Shown here in pieces: positions 1 through 9,452 of a stretch of 42,431 nt of DNA. The translations under genes and the position numbers were made by a program. Numbering within the stretch: the stretch's first letter is position 1; each line of letters starts with the position of its first letter. The stretch is from an uncultured Actinomycetes bacterium. GTDB lineage: Bacteria; Actinomycetota; Coriobacteriia; Coriobacteriales; Atopobiaceae. The stretch spans positions 1 through 42,431 of the forward strand of contig OMTG01000118.1 in the NCBI GenBank assembly GCA_900313905.1. The letters are read 5' to 3'. Under the pieces are notes generated by a model, which was given only the letters and a program-made list of their open reading frames with translations, had not been told where the DNA came from and did no database searches.

Positions 1-557
1 ATTGCCAGACACGGCAGCACGACGACGAAGACGACGGCGAGCTTTGCACTCATCGTGAAGGACAGGATGAGGCCCATAACGAGCATGACAGGACCACGGA
101 GAAGCGGCCTGAAGCCCTGGACCAATGCATTCTGGATGACCGTGATATCGGTCGTGAGGCGCGTCACGAGAGACGATGTCTCGAACGAATCAAGGTTCGC
201 AAACGAGAGCTTCTGCACATGGGCATAGGCAGCCTCGCGCAGGTTTGCGCCGAAGCCCATGGCAGCGATGGCAGAATAGCGCGCATAGCCAAGGCCCAGA
301 AATCCTGCAATGACTGCCAAGGCAAGCATCTCGGCACCCACCAGGAAGATGCCATGCACATCCTGGGCAGGGATCTCCACGTCCACCATCTGTGCCATCA
401 TGAACGGGATGAAGAGCTCGAGCGTCGCTTCCACGAAGGCACAGACGATAGCTATGAGGAAGGCACGGCGGTAGGGCTTCAAGGCCGACCCCACGATCTT
501 GAGATCGTCTGCCCCGACGCTTCTTGCCTCCTCTTCGGCAGTGGCTTCTCTAGGCAC
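1..557 (-). CDS. ABC exporter, N-terminal part (runs off the window)
   Basis: This is the first 185 or so residues of a multidrug-type ABC exporter half-transporter, cut by the window edge, so the nucleotide-binding domain is not seen. The translation shows a short acidic N-terminus, then membrane segments near residues 33-55 and 70-95. A typical exporter coupling stretch follows, with the LTTD element of the family (TRLTTDITVIQNAL). The start is a GTG at 557, preceded six bases upstream by a strong AAGGAGG. It lies inside the last codons of the MarR gene, giving an 8-base overlap and probable translational coupling. MarR plus one or two ABC exporters is a common self-regulated efflux unit; the substrate cannot be read. 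Confidence 0.8.
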   Translation of the reverse strand, partial: MPREATAEEEARSVGADDLKIVGSALKPYRRAFLIAIVCAFVEATLELFIPFMMAQMVDVEIPAQDVHGIFLVGAEMLALAVIAGFLGLGYARYSAIAAMGFGANLREAAYAHVQKLSFANLDSFETSSLVTRLTTDITVIQNALVQGFRPLLRGPVMLVMGLILSFTMSAKLAVVFVVVLPCLA

Positions 558-1035
558 AGCGCACCTCCTTCTTCGTCAGGCAGCAGAAGTTGTCATGCAT
601 CTTTGCAAGGCCCTTCGCAAGCACCTTCCGCTCTTCTTCCGTGAGTCCCGAGAGCGAGATGCTGTCTGCCTCGTCGCAGGTCGTCTCCCAGACAGAAAGC
701 GCTTCATGGCCTTTCTCGGTGAGCTCTGCCTGTCTTGTGCGGGCGTCGGATCCCTTGAAGACACGGACGAAGCCACCCTTCTGCAGAGCATCGAACATGC
801 GGGATACCGCCGCACAGTCCACCTCGAAGAAGCGTGCCACCTCAGACTGCGATGAAGGCCCGTTGACTGCAAGATAGCTCAGGATCTTTGGCTGTCCCGG
901 TCCAAGTCCTGCATGTGCCATCTGTGCTCTCAGATAGTTCGTCTGCGCATGGTAGGCTCTGACCAGCAGCATATGCATATCGGTGAGGGTACGGCCCTCT
1001 TGAGGCGCTTTCGCTCCTCTCTGTTCTTCAGGCAT
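550..1035 (-). CDS. MarR-family transcriptional regulator
   Basis: A 161-residue winged-helix regulator of normal MarR length. The central region reads as the family's wHTH: a GQPKILSYL stretch, then SQSEVARFFEVDCAAVSRMFDALQ, then a wing around RVFKGSDARTR and the LTEKG element. It probably represses the ABC exporter that overlaps its 3' end and itself, with a small ligand releasing it. The start is set at the ATG giving MPEEQ, because GGAG lies six bases upstream; a TTG 14 codons earlier has no comparable ribosome site. A palindromic element upstream may be its operator. Confidence 0.85.
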   Translation of the reverse strand: MPEEQRGAKAPQEGRTLTDMHMLLVRAYHAQTNYLRAQMAHAGLGPGQPKILSYLAVNGPSSQSEVARFFEVDCAAVSRMFDALQKGGFVRVFKGSDARTRQAELTEKGHEALSVWETTCDEADSISLSGLTEEERKVLAKGLAKMHDNFCCLTKKEVRCA

Positions 1036-1045
1036 TGCCAGCTCC

Positions 1046-1082
1046 AATCTTTGACATATCAATGTTTCGTGATGCAAAGATT
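1046..1082 (-). promoter_or_regulatory. Candidate MarR operator upstream of the marR gene
   Basis: Just upstream of the MarR start lies an 8-bp perfect inverted repeat, AATCTTTG at 1046-1053 and CAAAGATT at 1075-1082. The near-palindrome TTGACATATCAA (1051-1062) partly overlaps its left arm. On the minus strand a CTGACA hexamer about 17-18 bases before TAATCT could be the promoter. Autoregulation is inferred from family habit. Confidence 0.4.
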
Positions 1083-1141
1083 ACTCTCACAGAAACTAGC
1101 ATGTCAGATTGATTCTGGCTTTACATAGACTTGCCACAGAG

Positions 1142-1177
1142 AAAGGCCGGAGCCTGCTCGCAAGCAGCACTCCGGCC
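1142..1177 (-). terminator. Rho-independent terminator of the SDR/OYE operon
   Basis: On the minus strand GGCCGGAG pairs perfectly with CTCCGGCC, and the loop arms (TGCTGCTTGCGAGCAGG) extend the pairing. The stem is followed by TTTCTCT. It lies just past the SDR stop codon. Confidence 0.7.
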
Positions 1178-1204
1178 ATCCATTCGGTTCTGTTCCAACA
1201 GGTT

Positions 1205-1960
1205 TTAAAGCTGCGAGGTAAGGCCTCCGTCTACGTAGATGGTCTGGCCTGTGCAGTAGGTATTCTCCTCCGATGCCAGAAGAAGCATCTGCGGGCAGAG
1301 CTCCTTGGGCTCTGCAAAGCGCTTGAGGCAGGTACGATTCTTGAGGACAAGAGAGCCCTCTGCCTCGAGCATGCCATCAGTCATCTCGGTGGCAAAGACG
1401 CCGGGAGCAATTGCATTGACGAGGACGCCGTAGGGCGCAAGCTCTGCCGCAAGTGCACGCGTGACCTGAAGAATGCCGCCCTTCGCGGCGAAGTAGCTGA
1501 TCTGCATAGCGCCAGCTTCGAGAGCGCCGACCGAGGCAGTATTCACGACGCGGCCGTAGTTCTGCTTCTTGAAGTACGGCTCGACCTCGCGCGTCATGAG
1601 GAAGGCGCTCGAGAGATCGGTCGCAATGACCTTGTTCCACTGCTCAGTCGTATGGTCCTCGAGGAGCGAGAACTCGCAGACACCTGCATTGTTGATGAGG
1701 ACATCGATGCGGCCGAACGTGTCGCCTACCTCCTTCACGGCAGCCTTGATGCTTGCTTCGTCGGTCACATCACAGGCAACAGGCAGGCACTTCACGCCGA
1801 AGGCGCGGCACTCCTCTGCCACCTTCTCGAGCTTCTGCACGCGGCGGGCCAAGATAGCGACGTCTGCACCCTGCTCAGCCAGTGCCTTTGCGTAGGCAGC
1901 ACCGATGCCAGACGAGGCACCGGTCACGACAGCAACGCGTCCTGAGAAATCGATCTTCAT
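1205..1960 (-). CDS. Short-chain dehydrogenase/reductase (hydroxysteroid-dehydrogenase-like)
   Basis: A 251-residue classical SDR with the complete signature: TGASSGIG cofactor loop at residues 13-20, NNAG at 90-93, catalytic Ser143, and Tyr156/Lys160 in YFAAK. The ARR at residues 38-40, after the second beta strand, would favour NADP(H). It reduces a carbonyl or oxidises a hydroxyl of an unidentified small molecule. It ends the operon begun by the large flavoenzyme 26 bases upstream. The pairing with a BaiCD/BaiH-like enzyme recalls bile-acid or steroid genes, but the sequence alone does not fix the substrate; sugar alcohols or ketone flavours are alternatives. Confidence 0.88.
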   Translation of the reverse strand: MKIDFSGRVAVVTGASSGIGAAYAKALAEQGADVAILARRVQKLEKVAEECRAFGVKCLPVACDVTDEASIKAAVKEVGDTFGRIDVLINNAGVCEFSLLEDHTTEQWNKVIATDLSSAFLMTREVEPYFKKQNYGRVVNTASVGALEAGAMQISYFAAKGGILQVTRALAAELAPYGVLVNAIAPGVFATEMTDGMLEAEGSLVLKNRTCLKRFAEPKELCPQMLLLASEENTYCTGQTIYVDGGLTSQL

Positions 1961-1986
1961 GTCCAGATTCCTTTCGTCTGGTCCCT

Positions 1987-3903
1987 CTACTCCATCACGC
2001 GGATTGCGTGGTATCCCTCATGCACAGCCGTGAGAATCTTGCGCGGCGCCTCGGCATCGCCGACGACAGTGAGATCCTTCACACGACCCTTGAGCGCATC
2101 GGCCAGCTCATTGTTCGATCGGTAGCCGCAGGCAAGGACAGCCTGGTCGCACGGAATCGTGTGCGTCTCGCCCGCTGCCTCATACGTGAGCGAACCTTCC
2201 TCGATCTTCGTAACCTTGGCAGAGCAAACGCAGTTGACCTTGCGTTCCTTGAGCATGGCCTTGAGTGCTTGATCGTTGTTGAGGCAATGTCCTGCCGTCT
2301 TGAGCACCTGATCGAGCACCTCGACGATCGTGACATCCTCTGCCGTCTCTGCGGCGTATGCTGCCGTTTCGCAGCCTACAAGGCCACCGCCGACAACGAC
2401 AACATGACCTTTTGCCTCGAGCTTGTTGAGCAGGACTGCATCGGAGACGACTGCATGCTCGACACCCGGGATGGGCGGCACGACCGAGTGGGCACCCGCT
2501 GCCAGGATGACCTTGTCGGCACCGAAGGCTGCAATCTCGTCTGCTGTTGCATCCTTGCCAAGCACGACATCGACGCCGAGCTTGAGTACCTGAGTCCTCA
2601 TGTAGTCGATGAGGCGCAGCACGTCATGCTTGAAGGAAGGACCGCCTGCTGCCCAGAGATTGCCACCGAGGCGCCCGCTCTTCTCCCAGAGGGTCACATC
2701 GAAGCCACGCTCTGCCGCAGCGATGGCTGCCTCCATGCCACCCGGGCCGCCACCGATAACGAGGACAGAGCGCTTCGTGCCATCGGGCTTCGGAAGCTTG
2801 TAGTCGCGCTCTGCATAGCACTCGGGATTCACGGCGCAGTAGTAGTGCTTGCCGGAGAAGCCGGAGAGCAGGCACTCGTTGCAGCCAATGCAAGGACGGA
2901 TATCGTCGAAGTGGCCGCTCTCGACCTTCTTGGGCCAGAAGGGATCGGCAAGCATCTGGTGTGCCAGGACGACTTCGTCGAGCACGCCATCCTCGAGCGC
3001 CTGGGATGCCTTGGCCGGATCGAAGAGCTTGCCCTGTCCGAGCACAGGAACGCTCACGACATCCTTGATTGCCTGGACGACAGGAAGCTGATGCCCCTCA
3101 GGCGCATACACGGTAGAGATTGCCTTGTACCATGCCTCGTAGCAGCCCACATCCACATGGAGGGCATCGACGCCGGCACCTTCGAGAATCTTTGCCATCT
3201 CGACGCCTTCATCGAGCTCGCGGCCACCCGGAACGCCGTGGTACGGCGTGAACTTCACGAGAATCGGGAAGCCAGCCGGGACATTTGCCCTGATGGCAGC
3301 AATGCACTCGCAGGTGAAGCGCATACGGTTCTCGAGCGATCCGCCATACTCATCGGTGCGGTCATTCCACATCGTGGACTGGAACTGGTCGAGGAGATAT
3401 CCACCGTAAGCATGGAGCTCAACGGCATCTGCTCCTGCAGCCACAGCAAGGGAAGCAGAATAGCCGACACGCTTCACGAGATAGGCGATATCTTCCTTCG
3501 CGAACGGCTTGCAGATGAGATCGGGGAACCAGAACGAGCTGCAGGCACCCGCCGAATAGGGAGGCGTGAAGGGGTCAGTGAACTGCTGGCGGCCAAGGCC
3601 CGGCGAAAGCTGGACACAGACTTTCGCTCCGTAGTGGTGGCAGCGGTCGATAAGCATGTTCAGGCGTTCCACGTGATGGAAATTGCTGAGCTCCGTGCAG
3701 GGACGCGGCTCATACTTCGTGGAGACGACGTTGGCACCGGTGATGATGAGGCCAGCGCCTCCCTTTGCACGCTCTTCGAAATAGTAGATGCCATCCATCG
3801 TGTAGGCGCCATCAGCCTCTCCGGTGGTGCCCATCGGACCCATAGCGATACGGTTCTTGAGCTTCATCGAACCAATCTGGAGTCCATCGAACAGTTCTGC
3901 CAT
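1987..3903 (-). CDS. NADH:flavin oxidoreductase, Old Yellow Enzyme family with FeS and FAD domains (2-enoate reductase/BaiCD-like)
   Basis: A 638-residue flavoenzyme of the 2,4-dienoyl-CoA reductase / 2-enoate reductase / BaiCD-BaiH group. Residues 1 to about 340 form the FMN TIM barrel (GPMGTTGEADG, HAYGGYLLDQF and ENRMRF are hallmarks). A cysteine cluster CIGCNEC plus later cysteines binds a [4Fe-4S] centre. The C-terminal half has two dinucleotide folds (GGGPGGMEAA and VVVGGGLVGCETA) for FAD and NAD(P)H. The reaction is expected to be NADH-dependent reduction of an activated C=C bond. Two ATGs are adjacent; the second (3903) has the better spacing from AAGGAG, the first would start at 3906. 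It is divergent from a TetR gene and cotranscribed with the SDR. Confidence 0.9.
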   Translation of the reverse strand: MAELFDGLQIGSMKLKNRIAMGPMGTTGEADGAYTMDGIYYFEERAKGGAGLIITGANVVSTKYEPRPCTELSNFHHVERLNMLIDRCHHYGAKVCVQLSPGLGRQQFTDPFTPPYSAGACSSFWFPDLICKPFAKEDIAYLVKRVGYSASLAVAAGADAVELHAYGGYLLDQFQSTMWNDRTDEYGGSLENRMRFTCECIAAIRANVPAGFPILVKFTPYHGVPGGRELDEGVEMAKILEGAGVDALHVDVGCYEAWYKAISTVYAPEGHQLPVVQAIKDVVSVPVLGQGKLFDPAKASQALEDGVLDEVVLAHQMLADPFWPKKVESGHFDDIRPCIGCNECLLSGFSGKHYYCAVNPECYAERDYKLPKPDGTKRSVLVIGGGPGGMEAAIAAAERGFDVTLWEKSGRLGGNLWAAGGPSFKHDVLRLIDYMRTQVLKLGVDVVLGKDATADEIAAFGADKVILAAGAHSVVPPIPGVEHAVVSDAVLLNKLEAKGHVVVVGGGLVGCETAAYAAETAEDVTIVEVLDQVLKTAGHCLNNDQALKAMLKERKVNCVCSAKVTKIEEGSLTYEAAGETHTIPCDQAVLACGYRSNNELADALKGRVKDLTVVGDAEAPRKILTAVHEGYHAIRVME

Positions 3904-3934
3904 CATGCTCCTTCCCTAAGCCTTGGACAGATAC

Positions 3935-3966
3935 TTACTAGGGTATGTATATCTTTACTCAAGTAA
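3935..3966. promoter_or_regulatory. Paired TetR-type operator candidate between the flavoenzyme and tetR
   Basis: Two related palindromes sit in the divergent intergenic region: TTACTAGGGTAT (3935-3946) and TTACTCAAGTAA (3955-3966). The second has perfect TTACT/AGTAA arms. They are 20 bp apart centre to centre, about two helical turns, so two dimers would sit on the same face. The pair overlaps minus-strand promoter-like sequence (TATACAT, TAAGTAT) for the flavoenzyme. Assignment to the adjacent TetR is inference. Confidence 0.5.
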
Positions 3967-4075
3967 TATTCATTTCGGCGGACGGCAGATATGCCAGGCT
4001 CGGGAAGCCAGACACGCAAAACATGCTAAGTTAAGGAACTGCTTTCAAATCGCTTCAGTTCACCAAGGCAGGACC

Positions 4076-4633
4076 ATGCAGAGAGAAGAAATATCCGCAC
4101 GCGCTTTCGAGCTCTTCCGCGAGAAGGGCTATGAGGCTACCTCCGTGCAGGACATCTGCGATGCCTGCGGCATCAGCAAGCCGACGTTCTATAGCCGCTT
4201 CGCTTCGAAGGGCGACCTCATCATCGACTTCTACGATGGAGTGACCGAACGCCTCAACCAGAACCTCTCCTCGCTTGTCGAGACCACAAGCGCCTGGGAG
4301 CAGCTGGTCATCTGCTTCGGCACCCTGATGGACGAGACGGAAGCTGCTGGCCCTGACATCATGGCCCATATGCTGATCATCAACCTCGAGGAGGACCGCC
4401 ACAGCTTCGATGAGCGTGACTTCCTGACGAAGACCATGGTCGCTATCATCCGCAGAGGACAGGAATCTGGAGAGATTGGCAATCCATCCCCAGCAGAAGA
4501 GCTCTACGACACCGCAGCCTACCTCTTCCAGGGCTATCTGCTCATGTGGTCTGTCAGCAAGGGTGTGCTGCCTTGGCGGAACATGTTCAAGGAAAGCCTG
4601 AAGTCGCTTCTCTGCATAAGAGACAGAGACTAG
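4076..4633 (+). CDS. TetR-family transcriptional regulator (paralogue 1)
   Basis: A 185-residue TetR-type repressor. The N-terminus carries the family HTH: ARAFELFREKGYEATSVQDICDACGISKPTFYSRF, with the TFYSRFASKGDL recognition-helix region. The rest is a helical ligand-binding and dimer domain. The start at MQREE is chosen because the homologous domain begins there and the paralogue at 25.6 kb has the same N-terminus; upstream codons in this frame look non-coding. It is divergent from the flavoenzyme/SDR operon, the usual position of its repressor. About four in five residues match the second copy, and residues 24-61 are identical. Its TAG stop shares four bases with the stop of the convergent HAD gene. 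Confidence 0.88.
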   Translation: MQREEISARAFELFREKGYEATSVQDICDACGISKPTFYSRFASKGDLIIDFYDGVTERLNQNLSSLVETTSAWEQLVICFGTLMDETEAAGPDIMAHMLIINLEEDRHSFDERDFLTKTMVAIIRRGQESGEIGNPSPAEELYDTAAYLFQGYLLMWSVSKGVLPWRNMFKESLKSLLCIRDRD

Positions 4634-5286
4634 AGCCTGCCCTCCTCCAGAAGGTTCCGCACCTCATGAAGATCCCTGCAGACGAACCGAGCCAGCTTGC
4701 GTGTTTCTTCCGTCGGTTCGACCATATCGGGAACCATGATCGGGATGAAGCCGCCAGCGTGTGCCGCCTGGATACCAAGAGCGGAGTCTTCCAGAACTGC
4801 CGCCGAAGCAGGTGCGACGCCGAGCCTTCGTGCTGCTTCGAGGAACACATCCGGCGCCGGCTTCGAAGGTAACCCATCATCGCCCGCAACAATGGCGGAG
4901 AAGAAGCCTTCGATATTCCCATGCTCGAGATGTGCGTGGATGAGCTCTTTCGGCGAGGCGGAGGCCACAGCGCACTTGATGCCGTGCTCTGCCGCATAGC
5001 TCAGCAGCCCATCGAGCCCAGGCTTCTTGGCAGCACCCTGTTCGAGCATCATCTCGCGGCCAATCCGTGCATGTTCCTTCACTGCAGCAAGTGCGCGGAC
5101 ATCTCCCGCATACGCCACATCGACGATCTTTCCTATCGCCTCATGGCTAGCACCGAAGAACTGCGGCAGAAGGTCATGCCTGAAGGAGAGCCCCTGCTCG
5201 GAGAAGGCCACATCCCATGCGGCAATCCATACCGGCTCGGTATCGAACATGAGCCCGTCAAGATCGAAGATGATTCCCTGGACCAT
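4630..5286 (-). CDS. HAD-superfamily hydrolase (phosphatase/beta-phosphoglucomutase-like)
   Basis: A 218-residue HAD subfamily I phosphatase with a cap domain. Motif I is FDLDGLMFDTEP (nucleophile and acid aspartates), motif II is the serine of VASASP, motif III is the lysine of SKPAPDVF, and motif IV is LEDSALGI. The family covers sugar-phosphate phosphatases and beta-phosphoglucomutases. The alpha-glucoside genes nearby make a sugar phosphate plausible, but a terminator separates it from them. The ATG at 5286 has GGAGG about six bases upstream and places motif I at the N-terminus, as expected. Its stop overlaps that of the convergent tetR. Confidence 0.87.
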   Translation of the reverse strand: MVQGIIFDLDGLMFDTEPVWIAAWDVAFSEQGLSFRHDLLPQFFGASHEAIGKIVDVAYAGDVRALAAVKEHARIGREMMLEQGAAKKPGLDGLLSYAAEHGIKCAVASASPKELIHAHLEHGNIEGFFSAIVAGDDGLPSKPAPDVFLEAARRLGVAPASAAVLEDSALGIQAAHAGGFIPIMVPDMVEPTEETRKLARFVCRDLHEVRNLLEEGRL

Positions 5287-5407
5287 GAGTGTCCTCCTTC
5301 CGCTGTCTTCTTGCCATACCTTACCGGAAAGCAGAGATAGGAAAGATGCAATGCCGCTGCAGGACGGCAGACGGCATGGCATGGATGCGCATTGGTTCGC
5401 CTCATGC

Positions 5408-5442
5408 AAAAAGCAGGCAGACCCTTGTGGATCTGCCTGCTT
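5408..5442 (-). terminator. Rho-independent terminator after the PTS gene
   Basis: An 11-bp perfect stem (AAGCAGGCAGA with TCTGCCTGCTT) around a 10-base loop is followed on the minus strand by TTTTT. It lies 23 bases past the PTS stop and ends the GH4-PTS transcript. Confidence 0.85.
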
Positions 5443-5464
5443 GAATCGAACGTGCTGGTAGGAA

Positions 5465-7006
<1,542 letters not shown>

Positions 7007-7050
7007 GTCATTCCCCCTGCTCAGAAAATCCCCTTGTCAAAACACCTTCT

Positions 7051-7106
7051 CCTGCCACCGCGGTGCGATGGCAGGCGTGGTCTGCCTCCCTATTGCAGGC
7101 CACGCC
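7051..7106 (-). other. Two hairpins between the GH4 and PTS genes
   Basis: Stems CCTGCCA/TGGCAGG (7051-7075) and GGCGTGG/CCACGCC (7074-7106) share two bases. On the minus strand the second hairpin met is followed by AGAAGGTGTTTT. They may act as a weak terminator or a processing and stability element, lowering PTS expression relative to GH4. Confidence 0.4.
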
Positions 7107-7129
7107 CAAAGAGCTATCTCAAGACCCAG

Positions 7130-8479
7130 CTACTTCAGCTCGGGCCAGAAGTCCTTGTTCTCGGCGATGAGCGCGTCGAGTATCTCATGCGCCTTCTTCG
7201 TGTCATTCACGAGGCGGTTCAGCGTCATCGCCTGGAGCGCCTTCTGATAGCTGTGCTCGAAGTAGGCATCGACGAGCAGCTTCTCGCAGGACACCTGCTG
7301 GACCAAGAGCCCCAGCTGGAACTGTGGGATGTCGCCGACGCCCATCGGGCGCGGTCCGTTGGCAGTGAGCTCGGCCACGACCTCGACCATTGCGTCATCC
7401 TGCATGTTGTTGATGAGGCCATGGTTCTCGGTGATGATGATGTAGCGGCGGCTGGTATTGTGGGCGATGGCAGAGGCGACCTCGATCATCATCTCTGCAT
7501 GGGCATCCGAATGGATATCGACGATGCCCTTGGTCGTCCCTGCATCGATGCAGCGATGGCACTCGCCGAAGGCACGCTTCTCGCGGCCCTCGATGACCTC
7601 ATCGGCACGGGTCTTGTTGCCAGCCGCGAGACGCTCCTCGTTCAGATGCTCGAACTTGTAGAGCGGATAGAGGTAGTACTGGTCGTAGGTGTTGGGAAGA
7701 TACTCGGGATAATCCTCCATCATCATCTGGACATTGCCGTAGGTCTCGAGCCAGGAAGGATCGCGCTGCTCGGCATCCTGCGGCAGGAACCCCTTCTCAT
7801 GCACAAGTTTGCGAATCTTGGGCATGAGGTCCTCGCCCGTCGGCTTGTAGTACATGTGGGTGAACCAGCCGTAGTGGTTGAGGCCGAAGTAGACCGGCTC
7901 GAGATCGTTCCAGTCCACGCCGAGCAGGCGGCTCGTGGAGCGCACAACGTTTTCCGGCTGGTCGCAGATGTTCAGGATCCGCTTGTCGTCGGGGAACTCG
8001 CGCCTCAGCGCCTCTGCCACGATGGCAGCTGGATTGGAGTAGTTGAGGCACCAGGCTTCCGGCGAGTACTGGCGGATTGCATGGATGGCATGGATCATGT
8101 CGCCAATCGAGCGCATGCCATAGGCCATGCCACCAGCGCCGACCGTCTCCTGGCCAATCAGGCCATGATCGAAGCAAGTGTGCTCATCAGACCAGCGGCC
8201 CTCAAGCCCGCCAGAGCGCATCTGCATGAAGATGAAGTCCATATCGGTATAGGCAGTGGCTTCGTCCGTGGTGTAGCTGATCTCTGCATCCGGATACATC
8301 TCACGGAAGAGGATCTCACCGAACTTGCCAACTGGCTCCTGCCGCGGACCATTGATATCGAAGAGCACGAGCTTATTCAGAGGGAAGTCCTCCTGGAGCC
8401 TGACGAAGCTCTTCAGGAAGCCCGGAGTATAGGTCGAGCCACCACCGACAATGCACACGTTGTAACGCTTGCCACTCAC
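7130..8479 (-). CDS. GH4 6-phospho-alpha-glucosidase
   Basis: A 449-residue family-4 glycosidase that hydrolyses 6-phospho-alpha-glucosides (for example maltose 6-phosphate) using NAD+ and a divalent metal by an oxidation-elimination route. The N-terminal NAD site is VGGGSTYTPG (residues 11-20). The family NYSNPAAIVAEA stretch is at 146-157. Cys172 (ICDQP) and His202 (GLNHYGWF) are the expected metal ligands. The start is a GTG at 8479: AGAGG sits upstream and the protein then begins right at the Rossmann strand, as in the family. In-frame sequence upstream lacks a ribosome site. It is first in the operon with the PTS permease and divergent from two RpiR regulators. Confidence 0.92.
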   Translation of the reverse strand: MSGKRYNVCIVGGGSTYTPGFLKSFVRLQEDFPLNKLVLFDINGPRQEPVGKFGEILFREMYPDAEISYTTDEATAYTDMDFIFMQMRSGGLEGRWSDEHTCFDHGLIGQETVGAGGMAYGMRSIGDMIHAIHAIRQYSPEAWCLNYSNPAAIVAEALRREFPDDKRILNICDQPENVVRSTSRLLGVDWNDLEPVYFGLNHYGWFTHMYYKPTGEDLMPKIRKLVHEKGFLPQDAEQRDPSWLETYGNVQMMMEDYPEYLPNTYDQYYLYPLYKFEHLNEERLAAGNKTRADEVIEGREKRAFGECHRCIDAGTTKGIVDIHSDAHAEMMIEVASAIAHNTSRRYIIITENHGLINNMQDDAMVEVVAELTANGPRPMGVGDIPQFQLGLLVQQVSCEKLLVDAYFEHSYQKALQAMTLNRLVNDTKKAHEILDALIAENKDFWPELK

Positions 8480-8625
8480 AACAATCACCTCTCGCTTGTA
8501 TCCAAGCGAAGCCGCAGGCCTCGCTCTGATCTGCATTTGCGCTGGCAGAGAGCCTGTTTTTCTGCTCCTCTGCGGTGCACAACCAGAAGATACCGCCACG
8601 CAGATCCGCAGAATTCACGAGAGAC

Positions 8626-8670
8626 GTTTCAGAAACTCATGCCATAATCTGTTACATGTTTCAGTTTCTG
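8626..8670. promoter_or_regulatory. Operator-like repeats in the GH4/RpiR divergent promoter
   Basis: A perfect palindrome GTTTCAGAAAC (8626-8636) and a related element GTTTCAGTTTC (8658-8668) are 32 bp apart. The minus strand offers a promoter for GH4: TTGCAG, an 18-base spacer, then GATTAT. One repeat falls in the spacer and the other just past the -10. They are plausible targets of the RpiR proteins encoded next door. Confidence 0.5.
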
Positions 8671-8702
8671 CAACATTGGCAATCGGATGCAGGAGCAAGC
8701 CC

Positions 8703-9452
8703 ATGCCCGATACAGCACCACGCACCTTCACGCCTTCGGAGCTCTCAGCGCTCCGGTACATCCAGGCCCATTCACAGGAGATTGTGAAGCTCAGCGCCCG
8801 CGAGCTTGCATCGCGGGCAGGATGCTCTGCCGCTACCGTCGTCCGGCTCTCGCGTAAGCTCGGCTATGCAGGATATGCGGAATACCGCTTCGCGCTCGGG
8901 AGAAGGAAGGATGCTGCAACCGCTCTTGTCCAGGGCGAGACACGCAATCTCCGCGCTGAAATCGACACTGTCTCACGCCTCAACCACCCAGAGGACATCG
9001 AGCGCTGCGCCGACCTTCTGGCAGAGAGGGATCGCATCATCCTGGTTGGCGGCGGCCTCACCCACACGGCAATGGAGTATCTCCACCACTATCTGTTCTC
9101 GGCCTCCTGCCCTACGATCTGCATGCCAAATGACGAGCTCTCACTCGATGTGATTCGCAGCGCCACTCCCGATATGCTCGTCATCTGCGCTTCGGTATCC
9201 GGCCGGGGCTCGACGCTCGATCTGGCACGTGAGGCACATGACCGTGGCATGTTCGTGGTCGGAATCACGAGCTCGCTCACAAGCGAGCTCGTGACCCTCT
9301 GCGACATCCATCTCCTGGCGACAAGCGCCCCAAGAAATGGGACCCGTCTCGCCTCGCGTCTCGGCATCATCGCAATCGCCGACGAGATTGCCCGCACCTA
9401 TGCCCACCGGCATCCCCATGGCCCTATCGATGCGCAGGAGGCAATCGCATGA
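8703..9452 (+). CDS. MurR/RpiR-family transcriptional regulator (first of a tandem pair)
   Basis: A 249-residue regulator with an N-terminal RpiR HTH (SARELASRAGCSAATVVRLSRKLGYAGY, residues about 29-56) and a C-terminal SIS sugar-phosphate domain (VGGGLTHTAMEYL; CASVSGRGSTLDL). The SIS domain likely senses a sugar phosphate made by the PTS. The ATG at 8703 has GGAG seven bases upstream; earlier in-frame codons cross the operator region. It is divergent from GH4 and its stop overlaps the next regulator by four bases (ATGA). Control of the GH4-PTS operon is inferred from position, in the manner of GlvR. Confidence 0.88.
   Translation: MPDTAPRTFTPSELSALRYIQAHSQEIVKLSARELASRAGCSAATVVRLSRKLGYAGYAEYRFALGRRKDAATALVQGETRNLRAEIDTVSRLNHPEDIERCADLLAERDRIILVGGGLTHTAMEYLHHYLFSASCPTICMPNDELSLDVIRSATPDMLVICASVSGRGSTLDLAREAHDRGMFVVGITSSLTSELVTLCDIHLLATSAPRNGTRLASRLGIIAIADEIARTYAHRHPHGPIDAQEAIA

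Noticed and set aside
1882..3966. 694-codon plus-strand frame opposite the flavoenzyme
   Set aside because: Shadow of the minus-strand gene, whose FMN, FeS and FAD motifs are clear. The plus translation is rich in His, Cys and Arg with no domain.
7034..8647. 537-codon plus-strand frame opposite GH4
   Set aside because: Antisense shadow of GH4, whose catalytic residues are all present on the minus strand.
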